A stretch of DNA of 64,000 bases from Rhodospirillum sp. (GTDB taxonomy: Bacteria > Pseudomonadota > Alphaproteobacteria > Rhodospirillales > Rhodospirillaceae). Made by a program: the position numbers and the translations under genes. The notes below the pieces were generated by a model. That model ran no database searches, was not told the DNA's origin, and was given only the letters and a program-made list of their open reading frames with translations. The DNA is taken from the NCBI GenBank assembly GCA_021741145.1, contig JAIOYK010000022.1:1-64000 (forward strand), given 5' to 3'. Shown piece after piece: positions 50,393 through 58,868 of the stretch; within the stretch, counting starts at the first letter, position 1; each line of letters starts with the position of its first letter.

Positions 50393-51115
50393 ATCCACGG
50401 CCATGTCCCGGATTTGGTCCGGCGACATCTGACCGGCGATGGAAATGCCGCTCAGACCGTAGCGCGGATGTCCCGATCCATCCCGCACGATCGAGGCGGC
50501 GATCTCGAGGCCGGTGAACAGATTGCCAATGTCGAACGCGAAGCCGTTCTCGCGGGCGGCGCGCACGTCGGACAGGTAGTCCTGGAAGTCCGGCGCCTTC
50601 TGCCAGTGCAGTTTCTCGAAGGCGGTTCGCAGGTTGGCGTCCGATGTCCCCTTCAGGGCCGCATAGCACCGCCCGACCGCGCCGGCGTAAGCGGGAAGGC
50701 GGGCGCCCAGATTCATGTCCACGCGCACGGTACGGGACGCCGACGCCCGGTTGCTCAGCACGATGCGTTCATCGGCCGTGAAATTCCACAGGCAGATAAG
50801 GCAGTTGTGCTTTCTCGACAGTTGTTCGATCTCGGGTGTCGTCAAATCGGCGGGGTTCGCGCTGAGGAGCGGCACAGCCAGTTCGAGAAGGCCCAGGCCT
50901 GGCGAATATGCTTTGGTGGATTCATCGAAGGTGACGAGGCGCTCGTGCAGCAGGGTGCCAAGGATGTTGAAACACGAACTGACGCTGACCCCGGTTCCGC
51001 GCGCGATTTGATTGACTCCCGCGGGTGTGCCTCGGTGAGACACGTAGCGCAGGATGCTCAAGGCATTGAGCACCGCTCCGACGGACTTTCCCTTTACCGG
51101 TTCTTCCTTGGTCAT
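50333..51115 (-). CDS. IclR-family transcription regulator
   Basis: A 260-residue IclR-type protein. The winged-helix part is A-L-S-I-L-R-Y-V-S then G-V-N-Q-I-A-R-G-T-G-V-S-V-S-S-C-F-N-I-L. The effector domain contains L-G-A-R-L-P-A-Y-A-G-A-V-G-R and G-L-S-G-I-S-I-A-G. Such proteins often control aromatic or organic acid catabolism. The target may be the C5-dicarboxylate locus or the aromatic cluster to its right. Its 3' end overlaps the LysR gene by 60 bases, so the two transcripts are antisense there. Confidence 0.87.
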   Translation of the reverse strand: MTKEEPVKGKSVGAVLNALSILRYVSHRGTPAGVNQIARGTGVSVSSCFNILGTLLHERLVTFDESTKAYSPGLGLLELAVPLLSANPADLTTPEIEQLSRKHNCLICLWNFTADERIVLSNRASASRTVRVDMNLGARLPAYAGAVGRCYAALKGTSDANLRTAFEKLHWQKAPDFQDYLSDVRAARENGFAFDIGNLFTGLEIAASIVRDGSGHPRYGLSGISIAGQMSPDQIRDMAVDLRETANDIGRALFGLERAG

Positions 51116-51454
51116 GTGATCGAACTCTGAAAAGTGGACGTGACTTCTCCGTCGGGGCGGCTAACGGGAGAGAGTGACTGGGCCATCGAAGTGGCGTGCC
51201 CATGCCCCGATGTCTCGGTCTGTATGAGGGTATTTGGGTGATAGCACGCCCGAAGCGGTTCTGGCGAGGGTCGCGTCGGGATCCGCGTCCCCGCCCTGAG
51301 GATCGGCACGCGGGGCGCCGTCGAGGATCGCGAACCCTGGGTTCGTGCTTTCGGACCTGTCCGGGCGCGACGGGATCCATAGGTTTGGGGGGAGCCACCG
51401 ACCCGTCGCGAAGGGAAAGGTGGTCGAACGGGCACCGCCAGCAGGAACCATCAT
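51116..51454. other. Intergenic stretch with no recognised gene
   Basis: Short open frames exist on both strands because of the high GC content, but none shows a ribosome site with a family-like product. The plus-strand end carries cagcaggaacc, the ribosome site of the following cytochrome pseudogene. The rest may be the eroded start of the same lost locus. Confidence 0.5.
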
Positions 51455-52038
51455 ATGCGCCTTCTTCTATTTCCGTACCCCACCGCTCTCGCCGTGCTTG
51501 GCGTCATCGCCACACTCACCCTGTCCTCTTCCCCCCCGATGGCGGAGGAGGGAGTGCCAGGGGGCGGCGAGACCCTGAGGGCTCCTGAGAGCTTCGCGGG
51601 CATATCGGATCCCCGTGAGCGCGCCATCGACCTGTTTCTCGAGATGTCGAAGGTGATCCTCCACCCGCGGTGCCTGAACCGCCATCCGGTGACGGGGGGG
51701 CCGACCCAAGGTGATGAAATGCACCCCCACGTGCCGCCGGTCGCTCGCGGGGATGCGGATTTCGGCGCGACGGGAATGACCTGTGACACCTGTCACGGCT
51801 CGGAGAATTTCCCGCCGGAAGCGACAGGCCGATCCCGGGCCACGTCCCTTGGCAACTCGCGCCGGTGTCCATGGGCTGGCGAGGCCTTCCGGTCGGGGAC
51901 GTCCGCCGGCGGATGACCAATCCGGAGACCAACGGCGGACGCGGGCTCGAGGATCTCCACGGGCATCACGGCCATGATGGTCTGGTCGATTGGGGTTGGT
52001 ATCCGGGGGCGGGTCGCGCGCCAGCGCCCGCCAAGTAA
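51455..52038 (+). pseudogene. Broken cytochrome c-like gene (isoquinoline 1-oxidoreductase-associated family)
   Basis: A signal peptide and the family pattern H-P-R-C-L-N-x-H-P, T-Q-G-D-E-M-H-P-H and M-T-C-D-T-C-H-G are followed, in another frame, by P-W-Q-L-A-P-V-S-M-G-W-R-G, N-G-G-R and V-D-W-G-W-Y-P-G-A-G-R to a stop at 52036. The shift, equal to loss of one base, lies near 51823-51828. The first haem site is also spoiled: C-L-N-R-H instead of C-x-x-C-H (codon 51680-51682). The second site, C-D-T-C-H, is intact. Two independent lesions argue for a true pseudogene rather than a sequencing slip. Confidence 0.75.
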
Positions 52039-52407
52039 CCAATCAAAATACTTTGGAAAGGTGCCACGGCTTGCCTCGCCGTAGGGGGTGATGCGCGGAC
52101 TGTACGCGACCTTTCAGTCATTGGCCCTTCGCCAATCACGAACGCTGTTTCGGGAAAAGAAGTATTCCAATCAGTGCGCTCTTGGGCAAAAATCTTCCAT
52201 GCAAAATAAATTGCGGAACAGATGTGAAACGGTTTCTGGAAAATAATGTGAAAAGCCGTGTGAAGGAGGATTGATGTTTTGCGCTGCAATAACAAAAGAC
52301 AGTTGAATAGTATCGTAAACGACATTTTTTGTTTTAATTGAGAGAAAAAAGTCCGAAGGACGCGCGTGAATGGCGTGTCTTCGTCAAGAAAGGGAGGTCG
52401 CGTACCC
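52039..52407 (+). promoter_or_regulatory. Low-GC control region ahead of the aromatic cluster
   Basis: From about 52140 to 52350 the sequence is clearly richer in A and T than anything around it. It has runs such as acattttttgttttaattg and several A tracts, and no gene is visible. It ends with the ribosome site AAGGGAGG of the Rieske oxygenase gene. A promoter with upstream activator sites is the natural reading, though no exact -35/-10 pair stands out. Confidence 0.5.
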
Positions 52408-53673
52408 ATGGCTGAAGCAAGTCTGGAGGGGGAGAGGGGGTTCGCGAAAAGCGAACGCGGAAAGTGGCCCGACGGGGGTGTTACCCGAGTGCCGTTCTGG
52501 GTTTATAGCGATGAAGAGATCTACCGGAGGGAACAGGACCACGTGTTCGGCGGCGCCAACTGGAACTACGTGGCGTTGGAGGCGGAAATCCCCAACGGGG
52601 GGGATTTCGTCCGCTCCTGGGTCGGCGACAAGCCGGTCGTCGTCACCCGTGATGCCGAAGGGGGCGTCAATGTCTTCGCCAACAGTTGCGCCCATCGCGG
52701 AGTCGCCTTCTGCCGCCACAATCGTGGCAACACCGATCTCTTCACCTGCCCCTACCACCAATGGAGCTACGACCTGAAGGGCCGGGTGACCGGTATCCCC
52801 TTTCGGCGCGGATACAAGGGGAAAGGTGGCATGGGAAAGGATTTTTCCCTGGAAGGACGAGGGGCCACGCCCCTGGCCGTCGCCGTCCGCAACGGCGTGA
52901 TCTTCGCCGCCTTCGACCACGTCGCGGAGGCCTTCGAGGACTACTTGGGCCCCAAGATGCTCGGCTACTTCGACCGGGTGTTCGATGGCCGCCCCCTCAA
53001 GGTCCTTGGCTACCTGAAGCAGCGTATCGACTGCAATTGGAAACTGATGTTCGAGAACATCAAGGACCCCTACCACGCCAGTGTCCTGCACGTGTTCCTG
53101 ATCACCTTCGGCCTATTCCGGATGGACCAGGAGTCCGCGGTGGAAATGGACGAGACCGGTCGCCACGGGGCCCTGATCAGCCGCCGGGGCGCCGAGGCCG
53201 ACGCCGAGGCCTCGCGGGAAATGAGCAACAACCTGCGCGTGGACTTCTCCTTGCGGGATCCCCGGCTCCTCGACATCGCGCGCGAATACCCCGGTGACGC
53301 GACGGTGGTTATGCAGACCATCTGGCCGAACGTGATCGTCCAACAGCAGTCCAACACCCTGGCCATGCGCCACATGGTCCCCCGCGGACCTCACGCCTTC
53401 GACCTCAACTGGACCTTCTTTGGCTACGCCGACGACACGCCGGAAATGACCCAGCGTCGGGTGCGGCAGGCCAACCTGATGGGACCGGCTGGATTGGTCT
53501 CGGTGGACGACAGCGAGGTGCTGGTCATGTCCCAGGACGGCCTCGTGCCCTATCCGGATTCCGAAGCGGTGGTCGAGATGGGCGGCAAGGAGGTCGCCGA
53601 CGCGCCGCACATGATCACGGAGGTGGCCATTCGCGGGTTTTACAGCCACTACAAGAAGGTGATGGGGCTATGA
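52408..53673 (+). CDS. Aromatic ring-hydroxylating dioxygenase, alpha subunit (TphA2/AndAc-like)
   Basis: A 421-residue Rieske oxygenase large subunit. The Rieske cluster ligands are C-A-H-R-G near residue 94 and C-P-Y-H-Q-W near residue 115. The mononuclear iron site is in N-I-K-D-P-Y-H-A-S-V-L-H, two histidines in the D-x-x-H-x4-H type. The overall pattern (T-R-V-P-F-W-V-Y at the start, G-G-D-F, K-G-x-G-G-M) is close to terephthalate and anthranilate dioxygenases, so the substrate is probably an aromatic carboxylate. The ATG at 52408 follows AAGGGAGG. The beta subunit gene overlaps by four bases. Confidence 0.9.
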   Translation: MAEASLEGERGFAKSERGKWPDGGVTRVPFWVYSDEEIYRREQDHVFGGANWNYVALEAEIPNGGDFVRSWVGDKPVVVTRDAEGGVNVFANSCAHRGVAFCRHNRGNTDLFTCPYHQWSYDLKGRVTGIPFRRGYKGKGGMGKDFSLEGRGATPLAVAVRNGVIFAAFDHVAEAFEDYLGPKMLGYFDRVFDGRPLKVLGYLKQRIDCNWKLMFENIKDPYHASVLHVFLITFGLFRMDQESAVEMDETGRHGALISRRGAEADAEASREMSNNLRVDFSLRDPRLLDIAREYPGDATVVMQTIWPNVIVQQQSNTLAMRHMVPRGPHAFDLNWTFFGYADDTPEMTQRRVRQANLMGPAGLVSVDDSEVLVMSQDGLVPYPDSEAVVEMGGKEVADAPHMITEVAIRGFYSHYKKVMGL

Positions 53674-54170
53674 CCGTAATGGAAAAATCCATCCTGGGCC
53701 CGGTCCTGGAAACACGCTTGGCGCTGGAGGATCTCAACGCCCGCTACGCCGCGGCGCTCGACGACGGGGAGTACGACGCCTGGCCATCGTTCTTCACCGA
53801 CGACGGGCTTTACCGGCTGGTGCCCAAGGAAAACCAGGATCTCGGCCTTCCCATCGCGGCGTTGCATTGCGAAGGCCGGTTGATGCTGGAGGACCGCGTG
53901 ACGGCGGTCAAGGAGACCACCATGGCGCGGCCGCGCGAGTTGCGTCGCTTTGTCACCCAGCCCCGGGTCCTTTCCATGGACGGGTCGGAAATCGTCGCCC
54001 AGGCGAACGTTCTCCTGGTCGAGACCCTCCTCGATCAGATGACCAAAATCGTGCTGGTGGGCCGGTTCCTGGATCGGATCACACGGGAGGGGGAGCGCCT
54101 GCTCTTCCGGGAACGGATCTGCGTCTACGACTCCCTGCACATCCCCAATTCCCTGGTGGAGCCCGTCTGA
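53670..54170 (+). CDS. Aromatic ring-hydroxylating dioxygenase, beta subunit
   Basis: A 166-residue SnoaL-like small subunit. L-N-A-R-Y-A-A-A-L-D-D-G-E-Y-D-A-W near residue 22 and the F-F-T-D-D-G-L-Y-R strand are typical of these structural partners, as is the late R-L-L-F-R-E-R-I-C-V-Y-D. It stabilises the alpha3beta3 hexamer and has no metal of its own. The ATG overlaps the alpha stop, giving equal translation. Confidence 0.88.
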   Translation: MTVMEKSILGPVLETRLALEDLNARYAAALDDGEYDAWPSFFTDDGLYRLVPKENQDLGLPIAALHCEGRLMLEDRVTAVKETTMARPRELRRFVTQPRVLSMDGSEIVAQANVLLVETLLDQMTKIVLVGRFLDRITREGERLLFRERICVYDSLHIPNSLVEPV

Positions 54171-54238
54171 GCGGCTTCGTGCCTACCCATGAAGAAATAC
54201 GTGTCCCGGAACGGGACCATCAACAGGAAGGAAATGCA

Positions 54239-55168
54239 ATGGTTGCCTTTTCCGGCCCGGGGCTGGTCGTGCCCCCGCTGACTCCCTTCACCGCCGATCT
54301 CCAGGTGGATGAAGCCGCCCTTAAGGCGCAGGTCGATTACGTGGTCGAGGGCTGCGACGCCGCCATCGTGGTCGCCGCCGGGGTCGAGGCCCAGGAATAC
54401 CATTACCTGACCATGGACCAGCGCAAGCGCCTGATCCGCTCCACCGTCGAGTATGTGGATGGGCGGCGGCCCGTGGCCGTCGGCATCTCTCATCCGTCCT
54501 TCAAGGTGGCCGCGGAACTGGCGGGCCTCGCCGAGGATCTGGGAGCCGGGGCGGTTCAGCTGCTGGCCCCACTCCGCCCCTTCGGTGGTCCGCCGACGAC
54601 CGCCGACCTGGTCGCCTATTTCGAGGCCGTGGGCCGCGAAACCAAGCTGCCCACACTGCTTTACCTCAATCCCGGTCCCGGAGCGGACGTCTCCATCGAC
54701 GCCACCATCACCCTCTCCCAGCTTGACCATATCAAGTTCGTCAAGGAGAGCTCCCGGGACCTCTCCCGTGTATCCCGCCTGATCATGGAAGTCGACCGTG
54801 CCGGGCACGCCAAATACTTCACGACCATGCAGATGCTGTTGGCCACCGTGCAACTGGGCGGGGCCGGGGTGACCCTTCCGTCGCCCGCGGCGGCCCTCGC
54901 CAACAAGGTGATCAAGGCCTTCGTGGCCGGAGACTGGCACGAGGCGGCCAGGCTGCAGGCCCAGTTCGCCCTCTTCCCTTCCCGCTGGATGCACAGGGGC
55001 CTGACGCCAGTGATGAAGGCCGCGTCCGAGATCCTCGGTATTCCGGCCGGAGCCCCGTATCCGCCCTTCCGAGGGCTGGACGCCGACGAGACCGAGGCCC
55101 TGCGCGCCTACTTGGCGACCACGGATCTGATGACCACCCAGGGGGAGCCCGCCCATGTTGACGCTTAA
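54239..55168 (+). CDS. DHDPS-family aldolase or hydratase-aldolase in the aromatic cluster
   Basis: A 309-residue class I lyase barrel. The Schiff-base lysine is in I-K-F-V-K-E-S-S-R-D near residue 161 and the active tyrosine in L-L-Y-L-N-P-G near 137. Members such as hydratase-aldolases split pyruvate from ring-cleavage products of aromatic compounds. That would suit this cluster, though no ring-cleavage dioxygenase is present in the window. The ATG at 54239 follows GGAAGGAAATGCA. It overlaps the next gene by 14 bases. Confidence 0.82.
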   Translation: MVAFSGPGLVVPPLTPFTADLQVDEAALKAQVDYVVEGCDAAIVVAAGVEAQEYHYLTMDQRKRLIRSTVEYVDGRRPVAVGISHPSFKVAAELAGLAEDLGAGAVQLLAPLRPFGGPPTTADLVAYFEAVGRETKLPTLLYLNPGPGADVSIDATITLSQLDHIKFVKESSRDLSRVSRLIMEVDRAGHAKYFTTMQMLLATVQLGGAGVTLPSPAAALANKVIKAFVAGDWHEAARLQAQFALFPSRWMHRGLTPVMKAASEILGIPAGAPYPPFRGLDADETEALRAYLATTDLMTTQGEPAHVDA

Positions 55169-55589
55169 CCGCCTGTCCCGCGAGGAAGCCGAAGTGTTGA
55201 TCGGTGGAGCCGAGGCCAAGGCCCGCGAGATCGGCGTGCCCATGTGCATCGCCGTGACCGACGAGTCCGGCAATCTGATCGCCTTCGACCGCATGGATGG
55301 CGGCAAGGTGACCAGCATTCCCATCGCCATCGACAAGGCCTTCACCGGCGCCGCGGCCCGAAAGGGAACGCATGTCTACGGCGAGTTGTGCCAGCCGGGT
55401 CAGCCGACCTGGGGCATCCACGTCACCAATGGCGGCCACTTCAGCATCATCGGTGGTGGGCTGCCGGTGACGGTCGATGGCGTCATCATTGGCGGTGTCG
55501 GGGTCAGTTCCGGGACCGCCGTCGAGGACCTGATCTGCGCCGAGGCCGCCGTCGCCCATTTCCACGAAAGCACGGGCCACAAGGCCTGA
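55155..55589 (+). CDS. Cytoplasmic GlcG/HbpS-family protein
   Basis: A 144-residue DUF336 protein without a signal peptide: C-I-A-V-T-D-E-S-G-N-L-I-A-F-D-R near residue 32, A-I-D-K-A-F-T-G-A-A-A-R and G-G-L-P-V-T-V-D-G then G-G-V-G-V-S-S-G. Relatives are found next to many catabolic operons and their task is unclear; corrinoid or haem binding and a hydratase-like activity have each been suggested for some. The start lies within the aldolase gene, so it is translationally coupled to it. Confidence 0.82.
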   Translation: MLTLNRLSREEAEVLIGGAEAKAREIGVPMCIAVTDESGNLIAFDRMDGGKVTSIPIAIDKAFTGAAARKGTHVYGELCQPGQPTWGIHVTNGGHFSIIGGGLPVTVDGVIIGGVGVSSGTAVEDLICAEAAVAHFHESTGHKA

Positions 55590-55647
55590 CCGGCGGGTTC
55601 GGCCTCGTCCGAGCCGCTATTCGAATAAAAAGATTGGAAGAGGAACC

Positions 55648-56361
55648 ATGGACATTCATGTCGACGTCTCGGAGGGTCTGGCCAAACTGACCCTCGACGA
55701 TCCCGACAACGGGAACCGGATGGAACAGCGTAACGTGATCCACCTCGCCGCCGTTTTGGACGGCCTTTCGCGGGACAAGACGGTCAAGGCGGTGCTGCTC
55801 TCCGGGGCGGGCGCGGACTTCTGCAAGGGGCGGACACCCGGCGCCCGGTCCGGCACGCCCACCCCCCTGGCCCTGCGGGACGCGATGATGGAGCCCATCC
55901 TCGACGTCTACCGCGCCTTCCGGGCCATCGAGGTGCCCATTCTTTCCCTGGTTCAGGGTGAGGCCCAAGGGTTTGGCGCCGCCCTCGGCGCTTCCGCCGA
56001 CCTGACCATCGCCGCCGACAACGCCCGCTTCTCCTTCCCCGAGCTGATGTCCGACATGCCGCCCACCCTGGCCATGGCGACGGTCATGGACCGGGTTCAC
56101 CTCAAGGCGCTGACTTGGATGGTCTACACCAACGCCGTCATTGGGGCCGAGGAAGCCCGGGTCGCCGGGCTTGTCAGCCGGGTGGTGCCCCTGGACGATC
56201 TGAACCGGGCCGGGGAGGAGACGGTGGGGATCTTGCTGTCGCGCCGCCGGGAGGCTCTGGCCGGGGTAAAGAAGTTCATCGCCGCGGCCCGCCTCCAGGA
56301 CTTCGCCGCCGCCTCCGATCAGGGGGCGACCCTGCTCGCTGGCATTCTGTGTTCACGCTAG
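55648..56361 (+). CDS. Crotonase-family protein with one catalytic glutamate
   Basis: A 237-residue member of the enoyl-CoA hydratase/isomerase family, slightly short. The oxyanion-hole region is F-C-K-G-R-T-P-G and the second block A-Q-G-F-G-A-A-L-G-A has alanine in place of the first catalytic glutamate, while F-S-F-P-E-L keeps the second. A single glutamate fits isomerase or lyase chemistry better than simple hydration. It lies between the GlcG-like and SDR genes of the aromatic cluster. Confidence 0.8.
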   Translation: MDIHVDVSEGLAKLTLDDPDNGNRMEQRNVIHLAAVLDGLSRDKTVKAVLLSGAGADFCKGRTPGARSGTPTPLALRDAMMEPILDVYRAFRAIEVPILSLVQGEAQGFGAALGASADLTIAADNARFSFPELMSDMPPTLAMATVMDRVHLKALTWMVYTNAVIGAEEARVAGLVSRVVPLDDLNRAGEETVGILLSRRREALAGVKKFIAAARLQDFAAASDQGATLLAGILCSR

Positions 56362-56377
56362 GGTGAGGGAGCCGGTC

Positions 56378-57160
56378 ATGGATCTGGAATTGAACGGAGG
56401 GACCGCCCTGGTCACCGGGGCGAGTCGGGGCATCGGCGCCGGGGTGGCCCGCCGACTGGCCAGGGAGGGCATGGACGTCGCCCTGGTCGGCCGCGACACC
56501 GGAGCCCTCGCCGACGTGGCGCGGGAGATCGGGGAGATGGGGCGGCGCGCCGTTCCCCTGATCCACGACCTGCGGGACCCGGACGGCGCCGGACGAGCGG
56601 TCGACGGCGCGGTGGAGGCCCTGGGCGGACTGGACCTGCTGGTCAACAACGCGGGTGCCACCAAACGCGGTGATTTTTTCGAACTGACCGACGGGGACTG
56701 GGCCGACGGCTTTGCCCTGAAGATGCACGGCTACGTCCGAATGACGCGCGCCGCCTGGCCCCACCTCGCGGCCCGTTCGGGGTGCCTGATCAACATTGTC
56801 GGAATCGGCGGATACGCCGGGCTCGGGGAATTCACCGTCGGTGGGGCGGTTAACGCGGCCCTGCATAACTTCACCAAGGCGATGGTGGACTACGGACGGC
56901 GCGACGGCGTGCGCGTCAACGCCGTCAACCCAGGCCGCGTTCAGACCGAACGCCTCGACCGCAACCTGGACCGTATCGCCGGTCCGCGGGGGATCGAGCG
57001 GGAGGAGGCCGCCAGGGAATTGCTCGCGGAATGTGGGATCGACCGCTTCGGGGATCCCGACGAGATCGCATGCGCCGTGGCCTTCCTGGCCTCGAGCCGG
57101 GCGGGCTTCGCCCAGGGATCGCTGTTCTGCGTGGATGGTGGGGAACACCGGGCGATCTAA
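56378..57160 (+). CDS. Atypical SDR lacking both Tyr and Lys of the active site
   Basis: A 260-residue SDR-fold protein. The cofactor site V-T-G-A-S-R-G-I-G-A-G and N-N-A-G-A-T are standard. The catalytic stretch reads G-E-F-T-V-G-G-A-V-N-A-A-L, giving Phe152 and Gly156 where Tyr and Lys are expected. It is related to the SDR at 39543. In position it would be a cis-dihydrodiol dehydrogenase for the oxygenase product, but the missing residues make that uncertain. The ATG at 56378 follows AGGGAG; a GTG at 56363 is a weaker alternative. Confidence 0.8.
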   Translation: MDLELNGGTALVTGASRGIGAGVARRLAREGMDVALVGRDTGALADVAREIGEMGRRAVPLIHDLRDPDGAGRAVDGAVEALGGLDLLVNNAGATKRGDFFELTDGDWADGFALKMHGYVRMTRAAWPHLAARSGCLINIVGIGGYAGLGEFTVGGAVNAALHNFTKAMVDYGRRDGVRVNAVNPGRVQTERLDRNLDRIAGPRGIEREEAARELLAECGIDRFGDPDEIACAVAFLASSRAGFAQGSLFCVDGGEHRAI

Positions 57161-57218
57161 CGGTGTTTCGGTCGCCACCCGGTGAACGGATGTGGCGTGA
57201 AGGATAAAGGGTGGACCC

Positions 57219-58868
57219 ATGAACAAGGCAGTCACGCGGGGCGTCGGTTACGCCGACCTGCACGATCACATCGCGGCGTTGGACGCCGCGGGACTTCTCT
57301 ACCGCATCGACGAACCGGTCAACAAGGACACGGAATTGCATCCTCTGGTGCGCTGGCAGTTCCGGGGTGGCATCGCCGAGCCCGATCGCAAGGCGTTCCT
57401 GTTCACCAACGTGGTCGATGGAAGCGGACGCCGCTACGACATTCCCCTGATCGTCGGGGGCATCGCCGCCAATCCGGAAATCTACCGGATCGGCATGAAC
57501 GTGCCCACCCGCGAGGAGATCGGCCCCGCCTGGGAGCGGGCCATCGCCAATCCCATCCCACCCCGGGTGGTGGAAACCGGCCCGGTCCAAGACATCGTGG
57601 TCACCGGCGATGCCCTACGGGGTCCCGGCAACGGCATGGAATCCTTACCCGTGCCCATCTCCACGCCGGGTTTCGACGCAGCGCCCTTCCTGACCATGAC
57701 CGGCGTCATCACCCGCGACCCCGTGACCGGGGTCCAGAACATGGGCACCTACCGAGGGCACCTGAAGGGCCCCACCCATCTGGGCTGCATGATGCTGGCC
57801 AACCTGCGGTCCGGGGGACTGGAGCACTGGCGTAAGTACAAGGAGCGCGGCGAGCGAATGCCCATCGCTATCCTCCTGGGCGCGCCACCGTTGGTGACCT
57901 TCCAGGGGCCGCAGAAGCTGCCGTTGGGGTTCGACGAGCTCTCCGTGGCCGGTGGATTGGCCGGGGTCCCCATAGACGTGGTGAAAGGACGGACCGTCGA
58001 CCTGCTGGTCCCCGCCCGCGCCGAGATCGTGGTCGAGGGATATGTCGACACCGAATACCTGGAGCCGGAGGGCCCTTTCGGTGAGAGCCACGGCTACGTC
58101 GCCCTGGAAGACTACAACATGATCATTGAGGTCACGGCGATCACCCGTCGCCGCGATGCGGTCATGACCTCGATCATCTCCCAGGTCACGCCCTCGGAAT
58201 CCAGCGTGGTCAAGCGCCTGGCCTACGAGCCCATGTACCTCTCGCACCTTCGCGACCGCCTGGGTATCCACGGCCTGACACGGGTCGCCCTGCACGAGCC
58301 CCTGACCAACCTGCGCCGCTTCGTTTTCCTGCAGTTCAAGACAGGCACGGCGCGCAGCGAGATCTGGCGGGCTTTGGAAGGGGCCCTAGCGCTTCAGGCG
58401 GCGATCGGGAAGTTCGTCGTGGCGATCGACGAGGACATCGACCCGGATAACGCCGACGCGGTCTTCTGGGCCATGTCCTATCGGTGCAATCCCGTCGAGG
58501 ACACCCGCGTCGTTCCCCACCGGGAACCGGGGCACGGTCCGCGCACCGAAGGCACTCCCCTGGTGGACTCGGCGATGCTGATCGACGCCACCATGAAAAG
58601 CCCCATGCCGCCCCTCGCCTTGCCCAAGCGGGAGTACATGGAACGGGCCAAGATCCTGTGGGAGCGCCTTGGTCTGCCTGGCCTGCGGCCAGAGACGCCT
58701 TGGCATGGCTATTCCCTGGGCGACTGGACCGAGGAGTGGGACGAGAACGCCCGCCTGGCCGCCGAAGGCCGGTGGATGGAGCGGAGCGGGGCATACGCCC
58801 AGCGGCGGCGCGCGGGCATCGAGCCCAATATCTCCGTGCGCTCCGTGGAGGACCGGGACGATGGCTGA
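57219..58868 (+). CDS. UbiD-family prenylated-FMN decarboxylase
   Basis: A 549-residue UbiD-type (de)carboxylase. Recognisable blocks are P-L-I-V-G-G-I-A-A-N near residue 70, Q-N-M-G-T-Y-R near 175 (cofactor region), and E-Y-L-E-P-E-G-P-F-G-E near 280, which carries the acidic catalytic residues. It removes a carboxyl group from an unsaturated or aromatic acid using prenylated FMN. The UbiX gene that makes the cofactor overlaps its end. In this cluster it may decarboxylate a dihydroxylated aromatic acid formed by the oxygenase. The ATG at 57219 follows AAAGGGTGG. Confidence 0.88.
   Translation: MNKAVTRGVGYADLHDHIAALDAAGLLYRIDEPVNKDTELHPLVRWQFRGGIAEPDRKAFLFTNVVDGSGRRYDIPLIVGGIAANPEIYRIGMNVPTREEIGPAWERAIANPIPPRVVETGPVQDIVVTGDALRGPGNGMESLPVPISTPGFDAAPFLTMTGVITRDPVTGVQNMGTYRGHLKGPTHLGCMMLANLRSGGLEHWRKYKERGERMPIAILLGAPPLVTFQGPQKLPLGFDELSVAGGLAGVPIDVVKGRTVDLLVPARAEIVVEGYVDTEYLEPEGPFGESHGYVALEDYNMIIEVTAITRRRDAVMTSIISQVTPSESSVVKRLAYEPMYLSHLRDRLGIHGLTRVALHEPLTNLRRFVFLQFKTGTARSEIWRALEGALALQAAIGKFVVAIDEDIDPDNADAVFWAMSYRCNPVEDTRVVPHREPGHGPRTEGTPLVDSAMLIDATMKSPMPPLALPKREYMERAKILWERLGLPGLRPETPWHGYSLGDWTEEWDENARLAAEGRWMERSGAYAQRRRAGIEPNISVRSVEDRDDG

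Noticed and set aside
51161-51454. Minus-strand frame with a protein-like C-terminal part
   Set aside because: The segment A-R-H-F-D-G-P-V looked plausible, but no ribosome site, family match or conserved neighbour supports it.
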